Part shown: piece by piece, positions 46,200 to 56,138 of the stretch
How the letters are laid out: the number at the start of each line of letters is the position of its first letter
Position numbering within the stretch: the stretch's first letter is position 1
Source of the DNA: Nocardioides ferulae
Lineage (GTDB): Bacteria; Actinomycetota; Actinomycetes; Propionibacteriales; Nocardioidaceae
Direction: 5' to 3'
Assembly (NCBI RefSeq): GCF_003660455.1
Contig: NZ_QZVR01000002.1
Span: 372,001 to 436,000 of the forward strand
Length of the DNA stretch: 64,000 nucleotides
The notes under the pieces: model-generated
The model's input: the letters and a program-made list of their open reading frames with translations, nothing else
Databases searched by the model: none
What the model was told of the DNA's origin: nothing
Made by a program: the position numbers and the translations under genes

Positions 46200-47906
46200 T
46201 TGTCCAGCAACACACCGTCGATGCCGCCGTCGGGTCCGCCTCCGTCGGGCCCGCCGCCGTCAGGCCCGCCACCGTCGGGGCCGCCTCCGGAGTACCTCAC
46301 CCGCGGCCCCGAGCGGCCGCGGCGCCGCGGCCGCGTCGGCACCTGGCTGGCCGCCGGGGGAGTCGTCGGTGCGGTGGCGCTCGTCGGCGGCGCCGCCTGG
46401 GCGGCATGGTGGTGGTTCGACTCCGGACCGCAACCGGCCCAGGCGCTGCCCGCCGGGACCCTCGGTTACGTCGCCATCGACCTCGACCCCGAGGGAGCGC
46501 AGAAGGTCGAGGCGCTGCGCACCCTGCAGAAGTTCCCCGCCCTGCGCGAGGAGCTCGACATGGACGCCGAGGACGACCTGCGCCGGAGGATCTTCGAGGA
46601 GATCCAGGCGGAGAGCGGCTGTGAGGGGCTCGACTACGACGCCGACATCGAGCCGTGGCTGGGCGACCGGATGGCGATCGCCGCAGTGGAGGGCGCCGAG
46701 GGCCCCGCGCCGGTGTTCGTGCTGCAGGTTGACGACGCCACCGCCGCCGAGGACGGGGTCGCAGCGCTCGGCGAGTGCGCGGGCGAGGAGATCGGGTTCG
46801 CGGTCGAGGGCGACTGGGGAGTGATCGCCGAGACCGACGAGTTCGCCCAGGGGGTCGTCGACGAGGCCGCCGACGCCTCGCTGGCCGATGACGAGCAGTT
46901 CCAGCGCTGGACCGGCGAGGCCGGCGACGCCGGGGTGATGAGCGCCTATGTCGCCGCCGAGGCCGGCAGCTACCTCGCCGACCTGGCGGGCGAGCTCGCC
47001 GACCCGTTCGGGATGGGGGCCCTGCCGGGCGAGGCGATGCCGTTCGGCTACGACGACGGCTACGAGGGGTCCTACGAGCCGCTGCCCGGCCTCGACGGCG
47101 AGGAGCTCGACCCCGAGCTGCTCGAGGGAGCCTTAGCCGACTTCGGCGGTGCGGCAGCCACCCTCCGGTTCGACGACGGAGCAGTCGAGCTCGAGGTCGC
47201 CGGCAACGCGGGGGCCTCCCAGGCGATGGTCTACTCCGACGACGGAGTCGGCGACCTGGTGAGCGGCCTGCCGGGCGACACCGGGGCGGTGTTCGCGGTG
47301 GCGTTCGCCGAGGGATGGTTCGGTCAGGTGCTGGAGCAGGCCGAGCAGGCCTCGGGACTCTCGGCCGACCAGATGCTCGCCGAGATGAGCGCGATGACCG
47401 GCATGGAGCTTCCCGAGGACGCCGAGACCCTGGCGGGCGAGGCGCTGGCCGTGGCGGTCGGCGGCGACTTCGACCCCGAGGCGTTCTTCTCCAGCCCCGA
47501 CGGCTCCGGCCTGCCGATCGGCGTGAAGATCCAGGGTGAGGCGGACGAGATCGAGTCCGTGCTCGACAAGATGCACGGTCTGGGCGACTCGGGTGCCGTG
47601 CTGGTCTCCGACAGCGCGGACGGCTACGTGGCGATCGGCCCGGACGACACCTACCGCAGCCGGCTCCTCGACGACGGCGACCTCGGCGACTCCGACGTCT
47701 TCCGCGACGTGGTGCGCGAGGACGACGCCAGCTCGCTGATGTTCGTCAACTTCGACGCCGGCGACTGGCTGGCCAACATGGCGGGAGACGACGACACGGC
47801 TCGGGAGAACCTCGAGCCGCTGGCCGGCGTCGGCCTCAGCGGCTGGCTCGAGGGTGAGGGTGACGACGCGGTCACCCACGGCGTGCTGCGGTTGACCACC
47901 AACTAG
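46200..47906 (+). CDS. DUF3352-like membrane-anchored protein with a Pro-rich head
   Basis: 568 aa. TTG 46200 follows GGGGG by 5 nt; ATG 46221 is the alternative. The head is repeats of PSGPP (DNA tandem repeat 46225-46290). A basic stretch and one transmembrane helix (WLAAGGVVGAVALVGGAAWA) come next, then a large acidic extracytoplasmic domain with DGV/LPAGTLGYVAIDLDPEGAQ, typical of DUF3352. Asp/Glu-rich throughout. Function unknown. Confidence 0.75.
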   Translation: MSSNTPSMPPSGPPPSGPPPSGPPPSGPPPEYLTRGPERPRRRGRVGTWLAAGGVVGAVALVGGAAWAAWWWFDSGPQPAQALPAGTLGYVAIDLDPEGAQKVEALRTLQKFPALREELDMDAEDDLRRRIFEEIQAESGCEGLDYDADIEPWLGDRMAIAAVEGAEGPAPVFVLQVDDATAAEDGVAALGECAGEEIGFAVEGDWGVIAETDEFAQGVVDEAADASLADDEQFQRWTGEAGDAGVMSAYVAAEAGSYLADLAGELADPFGMGALPGEAMPFGYDDGYEGSYEPLPGLDGEELDPELLEGALADFGGAAATLRFDDGAVELEVAGNAGASQAMVYSDDGVGDLVSGLPGDTGAVFAVAFAEGWFGQVLEQAEQASGLSADQMLAEMSAMTGMELPEDAETLAGEALAVAVGGDFDPEAFFSSPDGSGLPIGVKIQGEADEIESVLDKMHGLGDSGAVLVSDSADGYVAIGPDDTYRSRLLDDGDLGDSDVFRDVVREDDASSLMFVNFDAGDWLANMAGDDDTARENLEPLAGVGLSGWLEGEGDDAVTHGVLRLTTN

Positions 47907-48394
47907 CGCCGGATCGGCGCGGTCACCGCCGCGGTGACCCGCACCAGGTCGGCCGGCGCGATCTCCAGGTCGAGGCCGCGCCGGCCACCCGACACGAACA
48001 CGGTGGGATGGTCGAGCGCCGTCACGTCGACGACGGTGGGGTGCGCTCGCCGCTGGCCGACCGGCGAGATCCCACCCGCGACGTACCCGGTCGCCCGCTC
48101 GGCGGCGGCGACTTCGGCCATCACCGCCTTGCTCCCGCCGAGCGCCCGGGCGAGCGCCTTGAGGTCGAGCTGGCCCGAGACCGGCACCACCCCGACGACC
48201 AGCCGCCCGTCGAGGCTCGCCAGGAGCGTCTTGAACACCCGGGCGGGGTCGAGCCCGAGCGCCGCCGCCGCCTCGAGCCCGAACGAGCCCGAGCGCGGGT
48301 CGTGGGTGTACTCGTGCAGGGTGAACGCGACGCCCGCGCGGGTGAGCGCGACGGTCGCGGGGGTGCCGCCGGGTGCCTTCCGGTTCTTGGAGAT
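47903..48394 (-). CDS. YbaK/EbsC-family protein (copy 2), non-canonical start
   Basis: About 163 aa if started at 48394. The full-length family N-terminus is encoded ([55 protein letters not shown]), and a good AGGAGG site lies 5 nt before an ATC that takes the start position. No ATG, GTG or TTG occurs in frame between the preceding stop and GTG 48238, so a conventional call would cut off 52 conserved residues. The C-terminal half ([20 protein letters not shown]) has the YbaK GGISP loop. Likely Cys-tRNA(Pro) deacylase type. It is 23 bp after the LON-domain gene. Confidence 0.75.
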   Translation of the reverse strand: MSKNRKAPGGTPATVALTRAGVAFTLHEYTHDPRSGSFGLEAAAALGLDPARVFKTLLASLDGRLVVGVVPVSGQLDLKALARALGGSKAVMAEVAAAERATGYVAGGISPVGQRRAHPTVVDVTALDHPTVFVSGGRRGLDLEIAPADLVRVTAAVTAPIRR

Positions 48395-48416
48395 CGCGTC
48401 CTCCTGGACTTCTCGC

Positions 48417-49082
48417 TCAGTTCGGCGACCAGCGGGTGCGGGCCACCTCGGTCGCCGGCAGCGACGGGATCACGTTCATCGCCTGCAGCTCGGCGCGCAG
48501 CAGGTCGGTGACCATCGCCAGCCGGACGCCGGCGTCCTCGGCCTCCAGCAGAGCCTGCCGGTCGTGCAGGGGCAGGGGAGCGGTCGCCGCGAGGGTCCAC
48601 GAGAGGTAGGTGGCGTCGCGGGGCAGGGTGCCGCTGAACGGGTCGCTGCGCAGGTCGACCAGGGCCGCCCGGAACGCCGTGAAGGTGGCCCGGGCCCGCT
48701 CGGCCAGCTGGTCGACGACGGCGGTGTCCGGATCGGGGCGCTCGGTGACGTGGCCCACCGGGAACTCCCCGGAGGTGTCGAGCCGCTCCAGCTCGATCCG
48801 GTCGCGGCCGACGGCGACGATGTCGAAGCCTCCGTCGGGGCGCGGCTCCGCGTCGGTGAGCTGCAGCCGGCACCCCACCCGGTAGAGCGACTGGGCGCCG
48901 TGGTCGCCGACCTCGTAGCCCTCCCGGATGGCCACCGAACCGAAGACCCGCTGGGCGGGGTCCTCGATGCTCAGCAGGTGGTGCACCAGGGCTCGGTAGC
49001 GGTCCTCGAAGACCCGCAGCGGGAGGGTGACCCCCGGGAAGACGACCGTGTTCAGCGGGAACAGGGGCAGCGTCGTGGTCAC
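48417..49082 (-). CDS. LON substrate-binding domain protein
   Basis: 221 aa. It begins [20 protein letters not shown], then [13 protein letters not shown], the signature of the Lon N-terminal (PUA-like) domain, with [17 protein letters not shown] following. There is no AAA or protease domain, so it is a stand-alone substrate-recognition-like protein found widely in actinobacteria next to hisD. GTG 49082 is 6 nt after TAGGGT: leaderless. Function unknown. Confidence 0.88.
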   Translation of the reverse strand: MTTTLPLFPLNTVVFPGVTLPLRVFEDRYRALVHHLLSIEDPAQRVFGSVAIREGYEVGDHGAQSLYRVGCRLQLTDAEPRPDGGFDIVAVGRDRIELERLDTSGEFPVGHVTERPDPDTAVVDQLAERARATFTAFRAALVDLRSDPFSGTLPRDATYLSWTLAATAPLPLHDRQALLEAEDAGVRLAMVTDLLRAELQAMNVIPSLPATEVARTRWSPN

Positions 49083-49088
49083 CCGCCG

Positions 49089-49094
49089 ACCCTA
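49089..49094 (-). promoter_or_regulatory. -10 element of a leaderless promoter (LON-domain gene)
   Basis: TAGGGT on the minus strand ends 6 nt before GTG 49082. With the hisD element it forms a compact divergent leaderless pair. Confidence 0.6.
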
Positions 49095-49108
49095 GTGCCC
49101 CACGCCCG

Positions 49109-49114
49109 TAGAAT
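49109..49114 (+). promoter_or_regulatory. -10 element of a leaderless promoter (hisD operon)
   Basis: TAGAAT ends 7 nt before ATG 49122. There is no room for a leader-peptide attenuator, so his regulation here cannot use transcriptional attenuation in a 5' leader. Confidence 0.65.
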
Positions 49115-49121
49115 CGGACCC

Positions 49122-50423
49122 ATGATCCAGCGCCTCGACCTGCGCGGAGCCGACCGGACCACGGTCGACTACCGGGCAGCCGTGCCCCGAGCCGACTTCG
49201 ACGTCGAAGCGGCGGTGCCGGCGGTGCATGAGATCTGCGAGGCGGTGCGCACCCGCGGGCTCGACGCGATCCGCGAGTACGGCGAGCGGTTCGACGGCGT
49301 CGCCGTCGACGACATCCGGGTCGCGCCCGAGGCGATGCGCCGCGCGCTCGACGAGCTCGACCCCGCCATCCGGGCCGGCCTCGAGGAGTCGATCCGCCGG
49401 CTGCGCGCCACCTGCGAGCGCGAGCTCGAGCGCGACGCCGTCACCGAGCTGGGTCCCGGCGCCACGGTCGTCCACCGCAAGGTCCCGGTCGACCGGGTCG
49501 GTCTCTACGTGCCCGGCGGTCTGGCTCCGCTGGTCTCCAGCGTGTTGATGAACGTCGTGCCCGCGCAGACCGCGGGGGTCCGGTCGATCGCGCTGTCCAG
49601 CCCGCCGCAGAAGGACTTCGGCGGTGCCGTGCACCCGACGATCCTGGCGGCGTGCGCACTGCTCGGCATCGACGAGGTCTACGCGGTCGGCGGTGCCCAG
49701 GCGATCGCCATGTTCGCCTACGGCGTCGGCCCCTGTGCCCAGGTCGACCTGGTCACCGGGCCGGGCAACATCTACACGGTCACCGCCAAGCGCCTGCTCA
49801 AGGGCCGGGTCGGCATCGACTCCGAGGCCGGCCCCACCGAGATCGCGATCCTGGCCGACGACACGGCCGAGGCGTCGTTCGTCGCCGCCGACCTGATCAG
49901 CCAGGCCGAGCACGACCCGCTGGCCGCGAGTGTGCTGGTCACCCCGAGCGAGCGGCTCGCCGCCGAGGTCGAGGCCGAGCTCGACAAGCAGGTGTCGGTC
50001 ACCAAGCACGTCGAGCGCATCCGCACCGCCCTGGCTGGTCCCCAGTCGGGCATCGTGCTGGTCGACGACCTCGAGCAGGGCCTCGACGTGGTCAACGCCT
50101 ACGCCGCCGAGCACCTCGAGATCCACACCGCCGACGCGCCCGCCTGGGCCGCGCGGGTCCGCAACGCGGGCGCCGTCTTCGTGGGCGCGCACGCCCCGGT
50201 CAGCCTCGGCGACTACTGCGCCGGCTCCAACCACGTGCTGCCCACCGGCGGGTGCGCCTGCCACAGCAGCGGGCTCTCGGTGCGTGCGTTCACCAAGTCG
50301 GTGCACGTCGTCGACTACTCCCGCGAGGCGCTCGCCGAGGTGGCCGACTACGTGGTCACGCTGGCCCACGCCGAGGACCTCCCGGGCCACGGCGCCGCCG
50401 TGCGCGTGCGCTTCGCCGACTGA
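49122..50423 (+). CDS. hisD: Histidinol dehydrogenase
   Basis: 433 aa zinc enzyme for the last two steps of histidine synthesis (histidinol to histidine, two NAD). Motifs: [57 protein letters not shown], the zinc-site [19 protein letters not shown] and SQAEHDPLA, and [20 protein letters not shown]. Full length. It heads the operon hisD-C-B-H-priA-hisF. Confidence 0.97.
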   Translation: MIQRLDLRGADRTTVDYRAAVPRADFDVEAAVPAVHEICEAVRTRGLDAIREYGERFDGVAVDDIRVAPEAMRRALDELDPAIRAGLEESIRRLRATCERELERDAVTELGPGATVVHRKVPVDRVGLYVPGGLAPLVSSVLMNVVPAQTAGVRSIALSSPPQKDFGGAVHPTILAACALLGIDEVYAVGGAQAIAMFAYGVGPCAQVDLVTGPGNIYTVTAKRLLKGRVGIDSEAGPTEIAILADDTAEASFVAADLISQAEHDPLAASVLVTPSERLAAEVEAELDKQVSVTKHVERIRTALAGPQSGIVLVDDLEQGLDVVNAYAAEHLEIHTADAPAWAARVRNAGAVFVGAHAPVSLGDYCAGSNHVLPTGGCACHSSGLSVRAFTKSVHVVDYSREALAEVADYVVTLAHAEDLPGHGAAVRVRFAD

Positions 50424-50434
50424 CGAGGACTGTC

Positions 50435-51538
50435 ATGACCTTCCCTCCTCTGCGCGAGGAGCTGCGTGGCCTGCAGCCGTACGGCGCCCCGCAGCTGCCG
50501 CTGGACCAGGTGCCGGTCCAGCTGAACACCAACGAGAACCCCTACGGGCCGTCCGAGGAGTGCGCCGACGACATCGCGGCGTCGGTGCGTCGGGCGGCCA
50601 CCGGGCTGAACCGCTACCCCGACCGGGAGCACGTCGAGCTGCGCACGGCGCTGGCGGCCTACCTCTCCCGCGACACCCCGCACGGGGTGTCGGTCGAGCA
50701 GGTGTGGGCGGCCAACGGCTCCAACGAGGTGATGCTGCAGCTGCTGCAGGCCTTCGGCGGTCCGGGGCGCACGGCGCTGAGCTTCGCCCCGACGTACTCG
50801 ATGTATCCCGAGTACGCCCGTGACACCTCGACCGCCTGGGTGCAGGGCCGGCGGGAGGACGACTTCAGCCTCGACCTCGGTCTGGCGCGTGAGCTGGTCG
50901 AGGCAGAGCGGCCGAGCGTCGTGCTGCTGCCCTCGCCCAACAATCCCACCGGCACCGCGCTGCAGCCCGAGGCCGTGACCGCGCTGTGCGCCGCGGTGGG
51001 GGAGAGCGGTCTGGTGGTGGTCGACGAGGCCTACATCGAGTTCCGCCGTGCCGGCACGCCGAGCGCGCTCGAGCTCCTGCCCACGCACCGCAACCTGGTG
51101 GTGACCCGCACGATGAGCAAGGCGTTCGCGGGGGCCGGGCTGCGACTGGGCTACCTGGCCGCCGACCCGGCGATCTGCGACGCGATCCGCGTGGTGCGGC
51201 TGCCCTACCACCTCTCCTCGGTCACCCAGGCCGCCGCGCTGGCGGCGCTGCGCCACGCACCCGAGCTGCTCGGCAAGGTCGACGAGCTCCGCGGCGAGCG
51301 CGACCGCACGGTCGGATGGCTGCGGGAGCGGGGCCTGCAGGTCGCCGACAGCGACGCGAACTTCGTGCTGTTCGGCACCTTCGACGACCGGCACGCCGTG
51401 TGGCAGGCGCTGGTCGACCGGGGGGTGCTGGTCCGCGAGGTCGGGCCCGAGGGATGGCTGCGGGTCTCGATCGGCACCGCAGGCGAGATGATGTCGTTCA
51501 AGGACGCCCTGTCCGCAGTTGTTGAGGAGAAGCGATGA
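50435..51538 (+). CDS. hisC: Histidinol-phosphate aminotransferase
   Basis: 367 aa PLP enzyme (fold type I) converting imidazole-acetol phosphate to histidinol phosphate. Motifs: [64 protein letters not shown], and the PLP lysine in [22 protein letters not shown] 50435; the stop overlaps hisB (ATGA). Confidence 0.96.
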   Translation: MTFPPLREELRGLQPYGAPQLPLDQVPVQLNTNENPYGPSEECADDIAASVRRAATGLNRYPDREHVELRTALAAYLSRDTPHGVSVEQVWAANGSNEVMLQLLQAFGGPGRTALSFAPTYSMYPEYARDTSTAWVQGRREDDFSLDLGLARELVEAERPSVVLLPSPNNPTGTALQPEAVTALCAAVGESGLVVVDEAYIEFRRAGTPSALELLPTHRNLVVTRTMSKAFAGAGLRLGYLAADPAICDAIRVVRLPYHLSSVTQAAALAALRHAPELLGKVDELRGERDRTVGWLRERGLQVADSDANFVLFGTFDDRHAVWQALVDRGVLVREVGPEGWLRVSIGTAGEMMSFKDALSAVVEEKR

Positions 51539-52143
51539 GCAGGACCGCACGGATCGAGCGGCAGACCAGCGAGTCGAAGGTGCTGGTCGAGGTCGACCTC
51601 GACGGCACCGGCCGGCACAGCGTCTCCACGGGCATCGGGTTCTACGACCACATGCTCACCGCGTTCGCCCGACACAGCCTGGTCGACCTGACGGTGCAGT
51701 CCGAAGGCGACCACTGGATCGACGCCCACCACACCACCGAGGACACCGCGATCGCGCTCGGGCAGGCGCTGCGCCAGGCGCTCGGAGACAAGCAGGGCAT
51801 CCGCCGCTTCGGCGACGCCACCGTGCCGCTCGACGAGGCGCTGGTGCAGGCCGTCGTCGACGTGTCCGGGCGGCCCTACTGCGTGCACACCGGCGAGCCC
51901 GAGGGCCAGCAGTACGTCCAGCTGGGCGGCTCGACGCCGGCCTACCTGGGGTCGCTGACCCAGCACGTCTTCGAGTCGATCGCGTTCCACGGCCACTTCG
52001 CGCTGCACGTGCGGGTGCTGGCCGGCCGCGAGCCGCACCACATCGTCGAGACCCAGTTCAAGGCGTTCGCGCGGGCGTTCCGCGACGCCGTGGCGTTCGA
52101 CCCGCGGGAGACCGGGGTCCCCAGCACCAAGGGCTCACTTTGA
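51535..52143 (+). CDS. hisB: Imidazoleglycerol-phosphate dehydratase
   Basis: 202 aa manganese enzyme. Metal-binding motifs: [37 protein letters not shown], and the C-terminal [20 protein letters not shown]. It is the monofunctional form, without the phosphatase domain fused in E. coli. Starts in an ATGA with hisC and overlaps hisH by TTGA. Confidence 0.97.
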   Translation: MSRTARIERQTSESKVLVEVDLDGTGRHSVSTGIGFYDHMLTAFARHSLVDLTVQSEGDHWIDAHHTTEDTAIALGQALRQALGDKQGIRRFGDATVPLDEALVQAVVDVSGRPYCVHTGEPEGQQYVQLGGSTPAYLGSLTQHVFESIAFHGHFALHVRVLAGREPHHIVETQFKAFARAFRDAVAFDPRETGVPSTKGSL

Positions 52144-52772
52144 CCAAGAAGGTCGTCGTCCTCGACTACGGGTCCGGCAACCTGCGCTCGGCGGTGCGCG
52201 CGGTCGAGCGTGCCGGGGCCGAGGTGACCCTGACCGCCGACCGGCAGGCGGCGCAGGACGCCGACGGGCTGCTGGTGCCGGGTGTCGGCGCGTTCGCCGC
52301 GTGCATGGCGGGGCTGCGCGCGGTCCGCGGGCACGAGATGATCGGCCGGCGGCTGGCCGGCGGGCGCCCGGTGCTCGGCATCTGCGTCGGCATGCAGATC
52401 CTGTTCGAGCGCGGGGTCGAGCACGGCGTCGAGACCGAGGGCTGCGACGAGTGGCCGGGCGTGGTCGAGCGGCTGCAGGCGCCGGTCGTGCCGCACATGG
52501 GCTGGAACACCGTCGAGGTGCCCGCGGGCAGCCGGCTGTTCGCCGGCATCGAGGACGAGCGGTTCTACTTCGTGCACTCCTACGGCGTGCGCGACTGGAC
52601 CCTGCAGACCAACGACCGCACCGTCGCCCCGCTGGTCACCTGGGCCGAGCACGGCGGCGACCGGTTCGTCGCCGCCGTCGAGAACGGCCCGCTCACCGCC
52701 ACCCAGTTCCACCCCGAGAAGTCCGGTGACGCCGGCGCCGCGCTGCTGCGCAACTGGGTCGAGTCGCTGTAG
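52140..52772 (+). CDS. hisH: Imidazole glycerol phosphate synthase, glutaminase subunit
   Basis: 210 aa class I glutamine amidotransferase. Start is TTG 52140, overlapping the hisB stop as TTGA. Catalytic Cys in [15 protein letters not shown], His/Glu in [13 protein letters not shown], oxyanion strand [14 protein letters not shown], and [12 protein letters not shown]. It supplies ammonia to HisF across the dimer; hisF is two genes downstream with priA between. Confidence 0.95.
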   Translation: MTKKVVVLDYGSGNLRSAVRAVERAGAEVTLTADRQAAQDADGLLVPGVGAFAACMAGLRAVRGHEMIGRRLAGGRPVLGICVGMQILFERGVEHGVETEGCDEWPGVVERLQAPVVPHMGWNTVEVPAGSRLFAGIEDERFYFVHSYGVRDWTLQTNDRTVAPLVTWAEHGGDRFVAAVENGPLTATQFHPEKSGDAGAALLRNWVESL

Positions 52773-52806
52773 CGACCGACGTACCCCCGAGACAAGCGAA
52801 GGAACC

Positions 52807-53556
52807 ATGAGCGACTACCTCGAGCTGCTGCCCGCCGTCGACATCACCGAGGGGCGGGCGGTGCAGCTGTCCCAGGGTGTGGCCGGCTCCGAGCGCGCGT
52901 ACGGCGACCCGCTGGCGGCGGCGCGCCGGTGGCAGGACGCGGGGGCCGAGTGGCTGCACCTGGTCGATCTCGACGCCGCGTTCGGGCGCGGCTCGAACCG
53001 TGAGCTGCAGGCCGAGATCGTCGGGAAGCTCGACATCAAGGTCGAGATGAGCGGGGGCATCCGCGACGACGAGTCGCTGGCGTCCGCGCTGGCCACCGGC
53101 TGCACTCGGGTCAACATCGGCACCGCCGCGCTCGAGCAGCCGGAGTGGTGCGCCCGGGTGATCGCCGAGCACGGCGACCGGATCGCGATCGGGCTCGACG
53201 TGCGCGGCCGCACGCTGGCGGCGCGCGGCTGGACCTCCGAGGGCGGCGACCTCTACGAGACGCTGGCCCGGCTCGACGCCGAGGGCTGTGCGCGCTACGT
53301 CGTCACCGACGTGAACAAGGACGGCATGCTCCAGGGGCCCAACCTGCAGCTGCTGCGCGACGTCTGCGCGGCGACCGACCGTCCGGTGGTGGCCTCGGGT
53401 GGGGTGACCACGCTGGCCGATATCGAGGCGCTGATGGGGCTGGTCCCGGTCGGTGTCGAAGGCGCGATCGCGGGCACGGCCCTGTATGAGGGCCGGTTCA
53501 CCCTCGAGGACGCGCTGGCGCTGACCCTGCCAGCGGACCGTGGGGGATCGCGGTGA
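52807..53556 (+). CDS. priA: Bifunctional PriA (HisA/TrpF-type isomerase)
   Basis: 249 aa TIM barrel. Catalytic Asp in the first strand ([18 protein letters not shown]), phosphate sites [14 protein letters not shown] and [15 protein letters not shown], and second Asp in [20 protein letters not shown]. In actinobacteria this locus encodes PriA, which serves both ProFAR isomerase (His) and phosphoribosylanthranilate isomerase (Trp). Dual use is inferred from lineage; a trpF search would decide it. Overlaps hisF (GTGA). Confidence 0.93.
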   Translation: MSDYLELLPAVDITEGRAVQLSQGVAGSERAYGDPLAAARRWQDAGAEWLHLVDLDAAFGRGSNRELQAEIVGKLDIKVEMSGGIRDDESLASALATGCTRVNIGTAALEQPEWCARVIAEHGDRIAIGLDVRGRTLAARGWTSEGGDLYETLARLDAEGCARYVVTDVNKDGMLQGPNLQLLRDVCAATDRPVVASGGVTTLADIEALMGLVPVGVEGAIAGTALYEGRFTLEDALALTLPADRGGSR

Positions 53557-54329
53557 CGCTCGCGGTCCGGGTGATCCCGTGCCTGGACGTCGACGCCGGC
53601 CGGGTGGTCAAGGGGATCAACTTCCAGCAGCTGCGCGACGCCGGTGATCCGGTCGAGCTGGCCCGCACCTACGACGCGGAGGGTGCCGACGAGCTGACCT
53701 TCCTCGACATCTCCGCCTCCCACGAGGGGCGCGCGACCACGATGGAGATCGTCTCGCGCACCGCGGAGGAGGTCTTCATCCCGTTGACGGTCGGGGGAGG
53801 CATCTCGTCGGTGGACGACGTCGACCGGCTGCTGCGCGCCGGGGCGGACAAGATCGCCGTGAACACCGCGGCGATCCACCGGCCGCAGCTGGTCGCCGAG
53901 ATCGCCGAGCGGTTCGGCAACCAGGTGCTGGTGCTGTCGGTCGACGCGCGACGCGTCGCCGAGGGCTCGAGTGCGGGCACGCCGTCCGGGTTCGAGGTGA
54001 CCACGCACGGTGGCCGCAAGTCGGCCGGACTGGACGCCGTGGAGTGGGCGGCCCGTGCGGCGGAGCTGGGGGCGGGGGAGATCCTGCTGAACTCGATGGA
54101 CGCCGACGGCACGCAGGACGGCTTCGACCTGGAGCTGATCCGGCTGGTGCGCCGCGAGGTGAGCATCCCGGTGATCGCCTCGGGTGGTGCCGGCCGGGTC
54201 GAGCACTTCCCGCCGGCCGTCGACGCGGGCGCCGACGCGGTGCTGGCGGCGTCGGTGTTCCACTTCGGCACGCTGCGGGTTCGTGAGGTGAAGCAGGCGC
54301 TGGCCGACGCCGGTCACCCGGTCCGCTGA
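53553..54329 (+). CDS. hisF: Imidazole glycerol phosphate synthase, cyclase subunit
   Basis: 258 aa TIM barrel. Catalytic Asp residues in [20 protein letters not shown] and [36 protein letters not shown] and the phosphate sites [16 protein letters not shown] and [16 protein letters not shown] complete the set. GTG 53553 overlaps priA. In many relatives hisI follows hisF; here non-coding repeats follow, so hisI must be elsewhere. Confidence 0.97.
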   Translation: MTLAVRVIPCLDVDAGRVVKGINFQQLRDAGDPVELARTYDAEGADELTFLDISASHEGRATTMEIVSRTAEEVFIPLTVGGGISSVDDVDRLLRAGADKIAVNTAAIHRPQLVAEIAERFGNQVLVLSVDARRVAEGSSAGTPSGFEVTTHGGRKSAGLDAVEWAARAAELGAGEILLNSMDADGTQDGFDLELIRLVRREVSIPVIASGGAGRVEHFPPAVDAGADAVLAASVFHFGTLRVREVKQALADAGHPVR

Positions 54330-54345
54330 GGCGCGGTCGCGCCGT

Positions 54346-54473
54346 TCGTGGTTGATGGTGGGACGCTGACCTGTCACTCGTGGTTGGTGTTCGCGCGCTG
54401 ACCTGCCACTCGTGGTCGATGTTCACCCGCTGACCTGTCGCTCGTGCTGGGTCTGGGGGTGTTGACCTGTCGC
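54346..54473 (+). repeat. 32-bp tandem repeat, four units, after hisF
   Basis: Units begin at 54346, 54378, 54410 and 54442, each 32 bp, of the form TCGTGGTTGATG... followed by CGCTGACCTGTCAC or a near variant. The CTGACCTG core is kept in units 1-3 and reads TTGACCTG in unit 4. It starts 16 bp after the hisF stop and runs into structured repeat copy B. The units are contiguous with no unique spacers, so it is not a CRISPR array. Confidence 0.85.
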
Positions 54474-54491
54474 TCGTGGTGGGGGTGGTCG

Positions 54492-54725
54492 CCGCTGCGC
54501 GGGCTTCGTGGTGCTGGTGAGCCCCGGGGTGGTTTGTGGGTGGGGTGGGTCGGCTGCGCCGGAGGGGCCCGCTCGGCCAAACCGCCCGCTCCGCTCGTTC
54601 CTCACGGAGCGGGGGCCAGGCCCATCCACGGCCTCGGGGCCCCTCCGGCGCCGCCGCCCCCCCCCCCGTCCGCGCCGGGCTCACCGGCCCTGGGTGGGAG
54701 GGGGTTTCGCGGCTGCGCCGCGATG
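54492..54725 (+). repeat. Structured intergenic repeat, copy B
   Basis: Same order of parts as copy A: CCGCTGCGCGGGCTTC module, TGGTGCTGGTGAG, left arm, the invariant CCGCTCCG / CGGAGCGG hairpin, right arm, and terminal TCGCGGC / GCCGCGA hairpin. It carries a run of 11 or more C just after the right arm (54658-54667). Confidence 0.85.
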
Positions 54726-54779
54726 TCACGGCTGGTCGTGGTGCGGTTCGCCGGGTGTCGCTCGGGTCTGGCGGGGTTT

Positions 54780-55012
54780 CCGCTGCGCGGGGCTTCGTGG
54801 TGCTGGTGAGGACCGGTTGCGTGTGGGTGGGGTGGGTCGGCTGCGCCGAAGGGGCCCGCTCGGCCAAACCACCCGCTCCGCTCGTTCCTCACGGAGCGGG
54901 GGCCAGGCCCATCCACGGCCTCGGGGCCCCTCCGGCTCCGCCGCCCCACCCCGCGCTCGGCGTCGGGCTCACCGACCCCGGGAGGGGTGGGTTTCGCGGC
55001 TGCGCCGCGATG
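54780..55012 (+). repeat. Structured intergenic repeat, copy C
   Basis: Full-length copy with the exact 17-bp CCGCTGCGCGGGGCTTC module at its start. Most similar to copy B. Left arm has one GAAGGGG change against GGAGGGG, which weakens the long stem by one pair. Confidence 0.85.
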
Positions 55013-55049
55013 ACTCGGGGTGGGCGATCTCGTCGGGGTGTCGGTGCTC

Positions 55050-55202
55050 GGCTTCGTGGTGTTGGTGAGCCCGTGGGCGGGGTGGGGCGGCTGCGTCGGA
55101 GGGGGCCCGGGTCGGCCAAACCGCCCGCTCCGCTCGTTCCTCACGGAGCGGGGGCCAGGCCCATCCACGGCCGTCGGGGGCCCCTCCGCCTCCGCCGCGA
55201 TG
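55050..55202 (+). repeat. Structured intergenic repeat, copy D (deleted)
   Basis: Starts GGCTTCGTGGTGTTGGTGAG and keeps the central hairpin. It joins the right arm directly to GCCGCGATGACTCGGGG, losing about 75 bp between the right arm and the terminal hairpin. The 54330-55312 gap holds only these repeats and the 32-bp array; 55203-55312 shows nothing else. Confidence 0.8.
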
Positions 55203-55312
55203 ACTCGGGGTGGTTCGCCCCCAGCTCCCAGCCACCTGTCAGCAGCAGCTCGTGAGGCGCCAACCGGCGGGCCAGCCGCGGCGGCGTTCCCCCCGGGGCG
55301 CACACGGACCAG

Positions 55313-55975
55313 CTAGCGACCGAACGCCGTCCACCGGCCTTCGGAGACCACCTCCACCTCGCCATCCACGACCGCGATCGCGGTCTGCTCGTCGATGGCG
55401 TAGGCCGGGCCGCCGAGCTTGGCGGCCCACCGCTCCGCGTGAGCCATGGTGTTGGTCTCGAAGAGGTCCAGGTGCGGGAAGATCGAGAAGTCGACGACCC
55501 CCAGGGCGCGGTCGTCGGCCGCGGCCGGCCACTCGACGAAGTAGTCGCCGATCCGGGGCGTCAGCACCATGCTACCGGCGCTCACCCCGACCCAGACGGT
55601 CTCAGGGAGCGTCGGCAAGAGGTCGGCCAGCCCCGACTCACGCATCCAGCGGCACAGGTACGTCGCGTCGCCGCCGTCGACCAGGAGGACGTCGACCTCG
55701 CGGACCCAGGGCACCCACCGCTCGGCGCCGATGCTGGGCAGGGCGGTGAGCTCGAGCACGCCGAGCGACCCCCAGCCCAGGCCGGTGGAGTGGCTCCACG
55801 CGGGCTCCGCGGCGACCAGCCCCCGCACCGACGACGGTCCGCACATCGGGTGGCCCCACTGCGCGGTCGGGACGACCAGGGCGCGGCACTCGTCGATCGG
55901 CTTGCCGAGCAGCCGCACGAGCGCCGAGTGGATGCTGGGGTTCGTGACGCCGCCCGACGTCAGCAAGAGCTTCAA
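55313..55975 (-). CDS. Peptidase E-like (S51) protein
   Basis: 220 aa. TTG 55975 follows GGAGG by 4 nt and starts LKLLLTSGGVTNPSIHSAL, the usual S51 beginning; a longer in-frame GTG at 56101 would add a non-conserved head. The nucleophile elbow is VWVGVSAGSMVLTPRIGDY, preceded by LLVDGGDATYLCRWM; the His region is FSIFPHLDLFE. Family members cleave Asp-X dipeptides. Substrate here is not known. It converges on hisF across the repeat block. Confidence 0.85.
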   Translation of the reverse strand: MKLLLTSGGVTNPSIHSALVRLLGKPIDECRALVVPTAQWGHPMCGPSSVRGLVAAEPAWSHSTGLGWGSLGVLELTALPSIGAERWVPWVREVDVLLVDGGDATYLCRWMRESGLADLLPTLPETVWVGVSAGSMVLTPRIGDYFVEWPAAADDRALGVVDFSIFPHLDLFETNTMAHAERWAAKLGGPAYAIDEQTAIAVVDGEVEVVSEGRWTAFGR

Positions 55976-56138
55976 GGCGCCTCCAGGCTTCGGTGTGGGT
56001 GACAGGACTGAGTAGGGACCACGCAGGACGCCGGAAGTCATCGGCCCATGATGGGGCGCCGGTGCCGGGTCGAGGCGGACACTAGGCGGGTCACGGGGCA
56101 AGACCGACGCAGACGGCGACGTCGTCCTCGTACCGCGA

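Noticed and set aside
54346..54473. Possible CRISPR array
   Set aside because: 32-bp units directly abut without unique spacers and no cas genes are near.
54602..55303. Open frames through the structured repeats
   Set aside because: Similar peptides appear because the DNA repeats are similar; frames are open on both strands, lack ribosome binding sites, and the conservation follows the hairpins rather than codons.
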